Below, piece after piece: positions 8,187 to 16,102 of a stretch of 64,000 bases of DNA; position 1 is the first letter of the stretch; every line of letters begins with the position of its first letter. The translations under genes were made by a program, and so were the position numbers. Below the pieces are notes generated by a model. The model worked only from the letters and a program-made list of their open reading frames with translations. It was not told where the DNA came from and searched no databases. Where the stretch lies: NCBI GenBank assembly GCA_003169975.1, contig PNAA01000034.1, positions 62,001 through 126,000 on the forward strand. Direction: 5' to 3'. The stretch is from Spartobacteria bacterium. Its GTDB lineage: Bacteria > Verrucomicrobiota > Verrucomicrobiia > Chthoniobacterales > UBA10450.

Positions 8187-8239
8187 GAGCAAGCGCGCCG
8201 CTTGCCGTCTCTGGAGGGACGCGCGCCGTCGCGTCCTCA
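8187..8239. repeat. GC-rich intergenic repeat mosaic
   Basis: gagcaagcgcgccgcttgcc and ggagggacgcgcgccgtcgc are two short palindromic words. The second resembles the hairpin at 55120-55147. The element sits between the ends of two convergent genes and may also terminate transcription. Confidence 0.45.
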
Positions 8240-8282
8240 GCCCATTAACAAATAACCGATAACTGAGAACGGCGCGCAGCGC

Positions 8283-8738
8283 CTAAATCTCCTTCGTCAT
8301 GAAGACGCTGTTCGGATCGTCGGTGTAATCGGCGAACGGGCCGCAAGAGCTAAACCCCGTCCGCTCGTAAAGCCGGCGGGCCGGCTCGAACGCAGGCTGC
8401 ACCCCTGTCTCCAGGCTCAAGCAACGATACCCACGCCGGCGCGCTTCCTCGAGGATGTGATTCAGCATCGCGGTCGCGACACCTTTGCGCAGATGCCGCG
8501 CCACCGTCCGCATCGACTTGATCTCGCCGTGGAGTGCGTCCAGTTCCTTGAGCGCGCCGCAACCGAGCAGTTCGCCATCCTCCCAGATGCTCCAGAACGT
8601 CACCTCCGGTCGGCGCAATCCTTCGATCGGCAGCGCATGCACACTCTCCGGCGGTGATTGCCGCCGCATCTGCGCCATATGCTCCTCCAGGAACACCGCT
8701 ACCTCCGGCCCGCTCAGGTCATCTCTCTTGATCTGCAC
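8283..8738 (-). CDS. GNAT family N-acetyltransferase
   Basis: The 151-residue product has the acetyl-CoA binding GNAT core: MRTVARHLRKGVATAMLNHI (motif A, R-x-x-G-x-A) and LETGVQPAFEPARRLYERTG then FSSCGPF (motif B). The order and length fit small-molecule or peptide acetyltransferases of the YsnE-like group. The acceptor substrate cannot be inferred. It is a lone gene with the next gene more than 350 bp away. Confidence 0.85.
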   Translation of the reverse strand: MQIKRDDLSGPEVAVFLEEHMAQMRRQSPPESVHALPIEGLRRPEVTFWSIWEDGELLGCGALKELDALHGEIKSMRTVARHLRKGVATAMLNHILEEARRRGYRCLSLETGVQPAFEPARRLYERTGFSSCGPFADYTDDPNSVFMTKEI

Positions 8739-8983
8739 GAGTGACTGATTTTACCGCGCCGCTCCGAAGGTCAACCCGGCAAATGCCCGATCTTTTCGAA
8801 TCCGCGGTCCCCGTCGTTTCAGCATTTCAGCTTTCGGTTTTTCAGCGTTTGGCCTTCGGCTCGCTCGCCTCTCCCAGAAACCATTAACGAATAACCAATA
8901 ACGCGCTCGCCACCGAGCGTCCTGTTTGAGGGCGCGTTGTCGATCATGACCGCGACCCCATTTCCCCCGCGCGTCGATCCAGT

Positions 8984-9030
8984 TCGTTAGCAGAAATTTG
9001 TCAAGATTTGCACACTGACCCCCAATTGCC
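8984..9030. repeat. Dispersed repeat, copy at the 3' side of the peptide transporter
   Basis: cgttagcagaaatttgtcaa then gatttgcacactgaccc matches the words at 12420-12460 and 13545-13579 (gtcagc-ga-acttgtcaagatttg then ttgcctgaccc). The rest of the 8739-9104 gap shows low-complexity text (tttcagcatttcagctttcgg) but no gene. Confidence 0.6.
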
Positions 9031-9104
9031 CCCCGGCCTCGCCTGATCGGCTGCGTAATGCGAGCCGCTGCTTCGCGACGTCGCAAGAGCGGGGCGCGGC
9101 GTTT

Positions 9105-10610
9105 TCAGATCATCGGGACGACGGTAGCCCTTGCCATTTCCTCAGGCGGTATCTCGGCCTTGTCGGTGATCAGCTTGCGCAGGAACGGAATGAGCAGGAC
9201 GAGCGCGACGCCGACCACGAGGCTGCCCGCGCCGAGCGCGCCGAAGAGCTTCACATACTCGGGGTTGGTCGCGACCGCCGTGGTGCCGTTCGGCTCGGGG
9301 ATCATGCCCGAGAAGTCACCCGCGAAGAGCGACGCGAGGCCCGTCACGAGCATCCAGCTGCCCATCATCACCCCCTGATACTGCTTCGGCGCGAGCTTGC
9401 CGATCATCGCGTATCCGATCGGAGAGATGAGCAACTCACCGACGCTCTGCAGCACATAACTCATGAACAGCCACAAGAACGCACTCTTGCCGTCCACGCC
9501 GGCCAGCTTGATGCCTAACGGGAGAATGAGAAAGCCCAGCGCCATCAAGAGCAGCGCCGTCGCAAACTGTTTCGGGATGTCGATTCTCCAACCCCGTGCG
9601 CGCATCCCTGTAAACAACGACGCGAGCACCGGCCCGCCCAACACGATGCAGACGGTGTTGATGTTCTGAATCCACTGCGGCTGAATCTGCACCTTGCCGA
9701 CCATCAGGTTGACGTTGTTAACGGCGAACAGCATCAAACCGCTCGGCGCCATCTGATACAATGACCAGAACGCCAGCGAGCCGAGCGTCAAAATCAGGTA
9801 GGCCGTCATGTTCCGTTTTTCTCGACGATCCCCATGGCTAAGTGTGAGGTAGATCAACGTGACCGCGACGGCGGCGCAGATGCCCTTGACGAGCGTTTCG
9901 GTCATGTCGGGGTGCTGGAGCATCAACCACACAACGGGTATGAGACCAAAGAGAATGCCGATGCCGGCGAGCAGGCGCAGCCGAAATTGCTTCGACGTCG
10001 CCTCGAGCAGCGGGGTGTTGCGGTCGGTCAGCGTCTTCCACGACAGCACCGCGAGGATGATGGCGACAAAGTTGCCGAGCGTCGCGAAGATAAAAAGGCT
10101 CGAATAGCTCTGGGTCCCCTGGAAGTAGCCAGCGACGGCGAACCCGACGAAGAACCCGACGTTCATGCCGGCGTAGTTCCAGAGGAAGGCTCCTTCGCGG
10201 CGCGGATCCTCCGAGGTGAAGCGCTGCGTCAGCATCATGTTGATGCAGGTGACGTTCAGGCCGCTGCCGGTCAGGAAGAAGGCGAGGCCGACGTAGAACA
10301 GCGCGAGCGAGCCGACCGCAATGCACCCGCAACCGATGACCTGCAGCGCCATGCCCCCGACGAAGAGATTCCGGTTCGAGAGGAAGCGGCCGCCCAGGTA
10401 GCCGCCGAAGAGGTGCAGGCCGTAGTTGAAGGCACCAAACACCCCCATCAACGTCGTGGCCACTTTCACCGAGAGCTGCAGATGCTTCGTCGCGTAGAGG
10501 ACCAGCGTCGAGTAAAGGACGGCGAAGCCGAGCGTCGCAAAGATCTGAATAAAGAAGAGCACGGCCGTTCCCTCCGGAGCCGCGGAGAAAAGGCGTTTGG
10601 GCGAGTTCAT
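9105..10610 (-). CDS. POT/PTR2 family peptide:proton symporter
   Basis: The 501-residue major-facilitator protein of the oligopeptide transporter (POT) family starts at ATG 10610 (MNSPKRLFSAAPEGTAVLFF). About 12-14 hydrophobic segments are visible. Family marks include GAFNYGLHLFGGYLGGRFLS near helix 2-3 (in place of the usual GAxIADxxLG), an FLWNYAGMNVGFFVG motif (PTR2 motif F-Y-x-x-I-N-x-G-like) and GELLISPIGYAMIGKLAPKQ near the end (E-L-x-x-S-P-x-G-x-x). The open frame runs on to 10949 but that extension is not transporter-like. Fragments matching its first 17 codons lie at 12151 and 13421. Expected to import di- and tripeptides with protons. Confidence 0.9.
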   Translation of the reverse strand: MNSPKRLFSAAPEGTAVLFFIQIFATLGFAVLYSTLVLYATKHLQLSVKVATTLMGVFGAFNYGLHLFGGYLGGRFLSNRNLFVGGMALQVIGCGCIAVGSLALFYVGLAFFLTGSGLNVTCINMMLTQRFTSEDPRREGAFLWNYAGMNVGFFVGFAVAGYFQGTQSYSSLFIFATLGNFVAIILAVLSWKTLTDRNTPLLEATSKQFRLRLLAGIGILFGLIPVVWLMLQHPDMTETLVKGICAAVAVTLIYLTLSHGDRREKRNMTAYLILTLGSLAFWSLYQMAPSGLMLFAVNNVNLMVGKVQIQPQWIQNINTVCIVLGGPVLASLFTGMRARGWRIDIPKQFATALLLMALGFLILPLGIKLAGVDGKSAFLWLFMSYVLQSVGELLISPIGYAMIGKLAPKQYQGVMMGSWMLVTGLASLFAGDFSGMIPEPNGTTAVATNPEYVKLFGALGAGSLVVGVALVLLIPFLRKLITDKAEIPPEEMARATVVPMI

Positions 10611-10739
10611 CCGCCGCTCTTGTCGCTCGCCGTCCCGGGCAATGTCAAGCCCGCCCATGTTCCTCAGAGCCTTTACCGCCTGCGTCGAGCATGCGAGAAT
10701 TTGCCTTGACGCTGTGCAGTATCGTTGTTGAACTTCGAC

Positions 10740-11408
10740 ATGCTTGCCGTCCAAGACGCCAGATATTGCGTTGCTGCCGCCGAATCTGCTCCACTGCTTG
10801 ATGTGAATCGAGACGCCTTCGAAACTGAACTTCTCGGCCTTCTCAAAGAAAAATCCGTCTGCGAAGGTAACTTTACGCTGGCTTCTGGCGCGCAAAGCGA
10901 CCTTTATATCGACGCCAAGTTGACGACCTTGGACCCGCGCGGGGCTCACTTAGTCGGCGAAGTCGGCTGGCGATTGGTAAAGCAGACCGCGGAAGAGCTG
11001 GGCGTGCATGTTGATGCGATCGGCGGATTGACGATGGGCGCAGACCCGATCGCCTTAAGTATCGGGATCGCTGCATTCCGGCACAATCCTGCCACCGCAC
11101 TCCAAACATTTACCGTGAGAAAGACGGCAAAATCTCATGGACGACACAAACTCATCGAAGGAAATTTCTCGCGAGGTGATTCAGTCGTAGTCGTCGACGA
11201 TGTCATCACAACCGGTGGCTCAACGCTCCAGGCGATCGAGGCGGTTGAGACCTCTGGAGGCAATGTAGCCTTCGTCCTAGTCCTGGTCGATCGTCTGGAG
11301 GGAGGTCGGCAGGCAATCGAACAACGTGGCCACAAAGTGGTGTCTGTTTTCACCCGGGAAGACGTGGTCACGGATGCCTCGCGACAACCAAATACCTCAG
11401 CTACTTGA
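10740..11408 (+). CDS. pyrE: Orotate phosphoribosyltransferase
   Basis: The product converts orotate and PRPP to OMP in pyrimidine synthesis. It shows GNFTLASGAQSDLYIDAKLT, IGGLTMGADPIALSIG and the PRPP-binding loop VVVVDDVITTGGSTLQAIEA, all in the expected order. ATG 10740 gives 222 residues. TTG 10725 or GTG 10803 (VNRDAFETE) are alternatives; the latter fits the usual family N terminus best. Base composition looks lower in GC than the flanking transporter. The only other pyrimidine-like gene is the DHOD-like gene at 34369, which is not adjacent. Confidence 0.9.
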   Translation: MLAVQDARYCVAAAESAPLLDVNRDAFETELLGLLKEKSVCEGNFTLASGAQSDLYIDAKLTTLDPRGAHLVGEVGWRLVKQTAEELGVHVDAIGGLTMGADPIALSIGIAAFRHNPATALQTFTVRKTAKSHGRHKLIEGNFSRGDSVVVVDDVITTGGSTLQAIEAVETSGGNVAFVLVLVDRLEGGRQAIEQRGHKVVSVFTREDVVTDASRQPNTSAT

Positions 11409-11709
11409 GCGGTTATCTGGCCCGCTTAGCCAGGACAAACTGGAGTCGTTGTCCAAGGAGTTTCAGAGCCTGACACAAGATCGCGCCGAAACTCTCACCT
11501 TCTTCGTTCTTGAAAACGTTTGTCGCACTCTCGCTCGTACCCTGGAAGGCGAAGCAGTATCCGTCCGGCGCTTCCATGACCTGACGAATGGAATCGCCGA
11601 AGAGATCAAAGATGTGCTCCGCGCCGTTCAGAATGCGACTCAGGACGTCGAGAAACTGCAGTCATTGGTAGGCTTGCTATTTCGCAACCTGGCGCTCTAT
11701 CGCAAGTGA
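11374..11709 (+). CDS. Unrecognised 111-residue protein downstream of pyrE
   Basis: From ATG 11374 (MPRDNQIPQLLERLSGPLSQ) the product is hydrophilic and mostly helical with no signal peptide or membrane segment. LRAVQNATQDVEKLQSLVGL near the end suggests a coiled coil. It overlaps the 3' end of pyrE by 35 bp in a different frame, which implies co-transcription and coupling. No family recognised. Confidence 0.6.
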   Translation: MPRDNQIPQLLERLSGPLSQDKLESLSKEFQSLTQDRAETLTFFVLENVCRTLARTLEGEAVSVRRFHDLTNGIAEEIKDVLRAVQNATQDVEKLQSLVGLLFRNLALYRK

Positions 11710-11760
11710 GCTAGTTCCCTAAATTCAAAATTCCAGGATCGCCCCCTTTTTGTTGCGTAC

Positions 11761-11811
11761 CAATTCTCCCTGACTCGTCACTCGTCACCCGCCACTCGCC
11801 ACTACTTTCAG
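11761..11811. repeat. Direct repeat (attctccctgactcgtcact family)
   Basis: caattctccctgactcgtca followed by cgtcacccgccactcgccac recurs nearly identically at 12090-12130 and in part at 13384-13396. It is a dispersed low-complexity repeat with no coding sense. The rest of 11710-11887 shows no gene. Confidence 0.7.
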
Positions 11812-11887
11812 GCGCATTCTGGGATCGACCCCTTGGATTCGGAGGGATGCGGTTGCAACTTTTGGCGCCGGCAAGTATCCTGCCGTT

Positions 11888-12085
11888 GTGAGCGGGGTAG
11901 CGGAAATCAAGCAGGCGATTGACAGGCTTAGCTTCCAGGAGCGCTGCGAATTGATGGCCATGCTCGCTCCCCCGGTTTATGATGAGTGGGATCAACAGAT
12001 GCTGAGCGATTCGGAGCCGGGCGGAAAACTCGACCGGCTGAAGGAAAGGGCACACGAAGAGTATCAGGCTGGGAAGTGCACCTGA
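11888..12085 (+). CDS. Small antitoxin-like protein
   Basis: The 65-residue product (GTG start; begins MSGVAEIKQAIDRLSFQERC) has the layout of small addiction-module proteins: an N-terminal helix with EIKQAIDRLS, then W-D-x-Q at DEWDQQM and a C-terminal GKLDRLKERAHEEYQAGKC. Antitoxins of this look normally precede a RelE/ParE toxin, but here the coding sequence ends directly at a repeat junction (12081) and no toxin follows. The end may have been trimmed by the repeat. Assignment is by resemblance only. Confidence 0.45.
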   Translation: MSGVAEIKQAIDRLSFQERCELMAMLAPPVYDEWDQQMLSDSEPGGKLDRLKERAHEEYQAGKCT

Positions 12086-12460
12086 CCCCAATTCTCCCTG
12101 ACTCGTCACTCGTCACCCGCCACTCGCCACTGTTTTCAGCTTTGAAAGCGCGGCCGTTCCCTCCGGAGCCGCGGAGAAAAGGCGTTTGGGCGAGTTCATC
12201 AACCGCCATTTCGCTCCTCGCCCCGGGCGATGTCAAGCCTCCCACGATGATCATGTCGATCTTGCTTGCCACGCCGACTTGCCTGCCAAGCCGAAGCCTT
12301 GGCGTAGGCTGGTCACGCCAAAGCTTCAGCGTCGGCGGAAGTCAAACGAAGGCGGGTCGCCCGCCGCCCCGGGCGATGTCAAGCCGCCCATGATGCCAGG
12401 AGTGAAAAACCGTCGCGTCAGTTCGTCAGCAGAGACTTGTCAAGATTTGTTGCCTGACCC
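12081..12460. repeat. Repeat mosaic holding a relic of the peptide-transporter start
   Basis: In order: the attctccctgactcgtcact repeat (12090), cactcgccactgttttcagc, then about 45 bases at 12151-12196 identical to the complement of the first codons of the POT gene (compare 10562-10610), more diverged sequence matching its upstream region to about 12240, a second copy of ccccgggcgatgtcaagcc at 12367, and the cttgtcaagatttgttgcct word at 12432. The relic would encode MNSPKRLFSAAPEGTA on the minus strand before running into repeat. Confidence 0.7.
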
Positions 12461-12574
12461 GAATTCTCCGAATTCTCCAATTCGTCCAGGTAGCGCGCGC
12501 GTCTCGCGTGCTGGTTTGCGCGTCCCGCGCAAACGAACTTCTCGACTCTCTGTAATCTTCGCTATGATCCCACT

Positions 12575-12811
12575 ATGGCTTCCCGTGAGCAAAACGAGGG
12601 GAAGTTTGGGAACTGGGAAGGACAGCCAAACGGTGGTCGCCGCTATTTCCGAGACTTCTTGGGACGCGCTGGTGGGCGCGCTCGCTGCATCAAAGAAGTG
12701 GATTCCAACGAAACCACGATTCGATTTGTTCAGAAAATATACAATTCAACCGGTCGGCTCGTCGCCGTGCACGAGAAGTTTCCCGTCGATTTGGGCCACA
12801 ATAAGCTGTAA
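12575..12811 (+). CDS. Unrecognised 78-residue protein, first of a pair
   Basis: The product starts MASREQNEGKFGNWEGQPNG and contains GRARCIKEVDSNETTIRFVQ and a C-terminal HEKFPVDLGHNKL. It is soluble, mixed alpha/beta, with no Cys cluster and no membrane segment. It lies 11 bp upstream of the 86-residue gene, which suggests a two-gene operon. I recall small bacterial proteins with a similar layout but cannot name the family. A toxin-antitoxin or immunity role is possible from size and pairing only. Confidence 0.55.
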   Translation: MASREQNEGKFGNWEGQPNGGRRYFRDFLGRAGGRARCIKEVDSNETTIRFVQKIYNSTGRLVAVHEKFPVDLGHNKL

Positions 12812-12822
12812 AATCCGTTGCC

Positions 12823-13083
12823 ATGAAAATCATGCGTCAGACCGTCGCCGATAAGATCGCTGACTACCTGCACGGAAAGGTCAGCCAAGCCGAACTGGTT
12901 GACTGGGCCGAGTGCGCCATGATGGACGCAGATTTCGACGAACCGGATACAGAGGGCCTCGCGGAGATCATCGGCCGTCTCGGACTCGCCGATGTCGCCG
13001 AATTCGGATTACGCTGGCAGGACTGCGAGGAATTCCTTCGTCGGCTCGGCTACCGCGCAAAAGTAATCGTTTCAAGCGAATGA
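12823..13083 (+). CDS. Unrecognised 86-residue protein, second of a pair
   Basis: The product begins MKIMRQTVADKIADYLHGKV and reads SQAELVDWAECAMMDADFDE, then IIGRLGLADVAEFGLRWQDC. It is acidic and helical, with a C-terminal beta-like RRLGYRAKVIV. ATG 12832 (MRQTVADK) is an alternative start. It is close behind the 78-residue gene. It shows no HTH signature strong enough to call. The duplicated DUF2283 gene starts 20 bp after it. Confidence 0.55.
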   Translation: MKIMRQTVADKIADYLHGKVSQAELVDWAECAMMDADFDEPDTEGLAEIIGRLGLADVAEFGLRWQDCEEFLRRLGYRAKVIVSSE

Positions 13084-13103
13084 GGGCAGCGCAGATTCCG
13101 GCC

Positions 13104-13313
13104 ATGAAGCTCAATTATTTTCCAGACACCGACTCTCTTTACATCGACCTCTCGCAAAAACCGAGCGTCGAGAGCAGGGAGGTTTCCGCAGGAGTCGTAC
13201 TTGACTACGATGCCGAGGGGAATCTTGCCGGAATCGACATCGACCACGCCAGCCGCAAACTGGACCTGCGCGAACTGGTCACGAGCCAGCTTCCTCTCGC
13301 CGCGAAAGCATAA
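13104..13313 (+). CDS. DUF2283 protein, copy 2
   Basis: The 69-residue product differs from copy 1 (6124-6333) only at residues 22 (Val for Ile) and 29 (Ala for Glu), while the DNA has many synonymous differences. The shared sequence begins at 13091, so only the last few codons of the DUF4258-like partner came along. The pattern suggests an old segmental duplication followed by purifying selection on the protein. The partner gene is absent here. Confidence 0.75.
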   Translation: MKLNYFPDTDSLYIDLSQKPSVESREVSAGVVLDYDAEGNLAGIDIDHASRKLDLRELVTSQLPLAAKA

Positions 13314-13383
13314 TTCTCCAAGTTTCGACCTCCCAACGCCAATTTCAGCGTTTCAGCTTTCAGAATTTCAGCATTTGGTTAAG

Positions 13384-13616
13384 CCGCCACTCGCCACTGC
13401 TTTCAGCTTTGAAAGCCCCGGCCGTTCCCTCCGGAGCCGCGGAGAAAAGGCGTTTGAGCGGAGTTCATCAGGCGCTCTTGTCGCTCGCCGCACCGGGCGA
13501 TGTCAAGCCGCCCATGATGCCAGGAGCGAAAAGGCGTCAGTTCGTCAGCGGAGACTTGTCAAGATTTGTTGCCTGACCCCCAATTCTCCCTTCGGGTCAG
13601 GCAACAAATCTTGACA
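13384..13616. repeat. Repeat mosaic with transporter relic and 23-bp inverted repeat
   Basis: cactcgccactgctttcagc leads into cggccgttccctccggagcc and cgcggagaaaaggcgtttg (13424-13462), again the complement of the first codons of the POT gene, now with a frame-breaking change (gtttgagcgg). After the ccgggcgatgtcaagccgcc word comes tgtcaagatttgttgcctga ccc (13557-13579), whose exact reverse complement is at 13594-13616 around a 14-base loop. The whole gap 13314-13686 has no gene. Confidence 0.75.
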
Positions 13617-13686
13617 GCTCCATTGGGCCGGCCGCTTCCCGCACAATATGCTGGTTCCCTCCCGTCGAGCGTCGAATCGCGAACCG

Positions 13687-15714
13687 TTACGCGATTTCGG
13701 GAATCCCCAGCTCCCTTAGGTAATTGAAAGTCGAATCGTAGAACGCGGGCGCGCGTGTCGGGTCGCTTACGTTGCCCGGCGGAACGAAGACAACCATGCC
13801 TTGCCTCGCGCGTGTGAGCAGAACTCGGTACGCATTGCGTAAGTAAACGCGATTGTCGGCATTCGCGATGTTGCACCACCGACTGCCACGGAAGTCGTGA
13901 TGGTCCCAGCCCGATCCATTGAATCGGAAATCGCCGTCCCACGTCACGCACACCCAATCGAGTTCCAATCCCTGGACCTGAAATTCGGTCGCGGCGTCTT
14001 CCAGATAAAAGCTGGATCGCGTGTCGTTCCGCTCGTTGAGAAAATAATGCACGGGGTCAACCGACACTCGGATGTCGATTGCGTGAGGCTTCAGCCGCAT
14101 CGCCTTTGACGAGGCGACCAAGCCGTAGCGCTCGGTTCCTCTGGCGCGAGAGCGAACCCACTGCTTGGCCGCATCGAGATCGCGAGTGATTGCTATCGGA
14201 TAACGGGTGGCCAATTCCGCAAATTCTGTTCTGGCCTGGTCTTTTTCACAATCGAGAAGTGCTTTAACGAAGGCGGAAACGTTTTCCGCTCGAAACGATC
14301 TCATCGAGACGGCGAGGTGGAGAGAATCATCGAAATGAGCTCGGGGGCGTTTCCGCACAGCTTCGAGCGCTTTTCCTGCGGCGTACTCGCTGTCGATCAG
14401 CCTGGACGAAATGAACATTTCCCACTCCGGGAAACTTCGATTCACCGCGTCAAGCCACGCATCAATACCGGCTTCGCCTCTGTTGATTTCTTGGCCGCCG
14501 CCAACCAGACAGACGATTACCGCCCAATCTTTGTGCCTGTCCATGTAGGAAATCAGAAACTCCGGCTCCGAGTAAGAGAAACCCGCGCGCCTTTTTTTGC
14601 GGAGCATAAAACTGGCGGTCTCCTTCAAGTTCCACGCGCGTTGCGCTTCATCGAAAATGACGACGCGCTCGATTGGCGGGCCAGAATCGATCAGCGCGTC
14701 ATCGCGGAAGTGGTGAACGTTTTGAATGAACGCTTTTACGCTTTCGCCCACTTTCCCTTTCCTCACCTTCTCCCCCTGTTGCTTCCTGCGTGCGACTTCG
14801 TCGCGGGTCAGCGCTTCGCGAAGCACAGCGACTAACGGACCGTTGCCGGAGAGAAAGACAGCGTGCGTCGGCTGATCAACCTCGCGTCGCGTCGCGAGGT
14901 TCAAACCGACCAAAGTTTTCCCCGCTCCGGGAACGCCCGTCACAAAGCAGATAATTTTTCGGCCTTTGGCTTTGGCTTCATCAACCAATTCCTCGACGCG
15001 ACCAGACGTCACGTGCAGATTCTGCGCGCCCGCGTCGAAACGCGCGATGGCTTCAACGGAGTGTTGCGCATAGAGAGAGCGGGCCGCTTCGACGATTGTC
15101 GGTGTCGGATGGTACGGCGCGTGAGACCAAATCTGCGGGTCAAGCGGACCACCTTGAGTTGTGCGAAGCGCCAAATCGACAGCGCCACGAAAATTCGCCG
15201 GATCAACGAAAATGGGGCGACAAAGTTTGTCAGTGTCAACACGGAGCTCGACGGGCGGAGATTTCGTGGCTTCGGTAGCTACGAGAATGGGAACGATCGA
15301 AACGTCATGACTCGCCTCGTGAAAATTCTTTAGGTCCAATCCGTAATCCCACACCTGATCGATCGCCGAACGATCAAACGTTTTCTCGCCGACTTTGAAT
15401 TCGATTGCGAAGACCACCGGCCCGATCACAAGAACGGCATCGATCCGCCGTCCCATTCGCGGGATGTTGAATTCGAAGAAGACGGATCCGGAGAGGCCGC
15501 TGAGTTGCGAGCGAAGAAACTCGATCTGCGCAAGCCACGCGTCTCGCTGGGTGGGGATCAACGCGAAGTCGCAGCTCCGCGCAAGCTCGCCCAACACAGC
15601 GTCATCAGCCGCGTCGAGAAACTCCGCAATCGAAGCGCCGTACCAAAACCGCAGCGACGAAGACCGCGTTAATGTAGCCGTAATTGGCTCTTCCACGTCG
15701 ACAACGCTAAGCAA
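13687..15714 (-). CDS. DUF2075 superfamily-1 helicase with N-terminal nuclease-like domain
   Basis: The 675-residue product (TTG at 15714; GTG 15696 is an alternative) has a Walker A ITGVPGAGKT-type motif (VTGVPGAGKTLVGLNLATRR), a Walker B VVIFDEAQRAW, and late helicase motifs including VQGLELDWVCVTWDGDF and NAYRVLLTRARQGMVVFVPP. These match DUF2075, a Schlafen-like SF1 helicase group. The N-terminal 200 residues carry RRIDAVLVIG then VFAIEFKVGEK, the D-x(n)-E-x-K arrangement of PD-(D/E)XK nucleases. A nucleic-acid processing or anti-phage role is plausible; such domain pairs occur in defence loci. Flanked by small unknown genes and repeats, without methylase or restriction partners. Confidence 0.8.
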   Translation of the reverse strand: MLSVVDVEEPITATLTRSSSLRFWYGASIAEFLDAADDAVLGELARSCDFALIPTQRDAWLAQIEFLRSQLSGLSGSVFFEFNIPRMGRRIDAVLVIGPVVFAIEFKVGEKTFDRSAIDQVWDYGLDLKNFHEASHDVSIVPILVATEATKSPPVELRVDTDKLCRPIFVDPANFRGAVDLALRTTQGGPLDPQIWSHAPYHPTPTIVEAARSLYAQHSVEAIARFDAGAQNLHVTSGRVEELVDEAKAKGRKIICFVTGVPGAGKTLVGLNLATRREVDQPTHAVFLSGNGPLVAVLREALTRDEVARRKQQGEKVRKGKVGESVKAFIQNVHHFRDDALIDSGPPIERVVIFDEAQRAWNLKETASFMLRKKRRAGFSYSEPEFLISYMDRHKDWAVIVCLVGGGQEINRGEAGIDAWLDAVNRSFPEWEMFISSRLIDSEYAAGKALEAVRKRPRAHFDDSLHLAVSMRSFRAENVSAFVKALLDCEKDQARTEFAELATRYPIAITRDLDAAKQWVRSRARGTERYGLVASSKAMRLKPHAIDIRVSVDPVHYFLNERNDTRSSFYLEDAATEFQVQGLELDWVCVTWDGDFRFNGSGWDHHDFRGSRWCNIANADNRVYLRNAYRVLLTRARQGMVVFVPPGNVSDPTRAPAFYDSTFNYLRELGIPEIA

Positions 15715-15781
15715 GCGGCCGCCATCCGACTAGAAAAGACTTGGCAGCAGCCGCGAACCTGGCCAGGTAATTGTGCCCATC

Positions 15782-16024
15782 ATGGGCAAAGAATTTCATT
15801 TCAAGCTCGACAGCGTCGATGTCGGACAGGTGCTCGACGGGTTGCGATGTCGGCTACAATCGTGGACGGATACGGCCATTTACCTGCGTGACGAATATTT
15901 CCCCGATGATTCGTTTCTGTGCGAAGAATGCAGTGACGCCAATGAAGCGCAAAAGATCGTAGACGTGTATCAGCGGATCATTACGACAATCGAAAGCCAG
16001 ATCGCCGAACAAGGTGGCCAATAG
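15782..16024 (+). CDS. Unrecognised 80-residue protein
   Basis: From ATG 15782 (GTG 15773 also possible) the product reads MGKEFHFKLDSVDVGQVLDG then RCRLQSWTDTAIYLRDEYFP and CEECSDANEAQKIVDVYQRI. It is acidic and soluble with one Cys pair (CEEC). The gene starts 59 bp from the start of the divergent nuclease-helicase gene. No family recognised; divergent placement leaves a link to that gene open. Confidence 0.55.
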   Translation: MGKEFHFKLDSVDVGQVLDGLRCRLQSWTDTAIYLRDEYFPDDSFLCEECSDANEAQKIVDVYQRIITTIESQIAEQGGQ

Positions 16025-16027
16025 AAC

Positions 16028-16082
16028 GTTTCAATCCCGATGTGACGTGTGCACATCGCAACCGAACGTGGAGTTTCAATCC
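16028..16082. other. CRISPR-repeat-like solitary unit
   Basis: The 35 bases 16028-16062 begin gtttcaatcc, hold a 7-bp stem (cgatgtg / cacatcg around acgtgtg) and end gcaac. This is the usual build of a CRISPR repeat. gtttcaatccacgg recurs at 16073, but the spacing (45 bases) leaves only about 10 bases for a spacer, and no third copy or cas gene is present. It is at best a decayed remnant and may be chance. Confidence 0.25.
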
Positions 16083-16102
16083 ACGGACTATGAGTCACAT
16101 TA

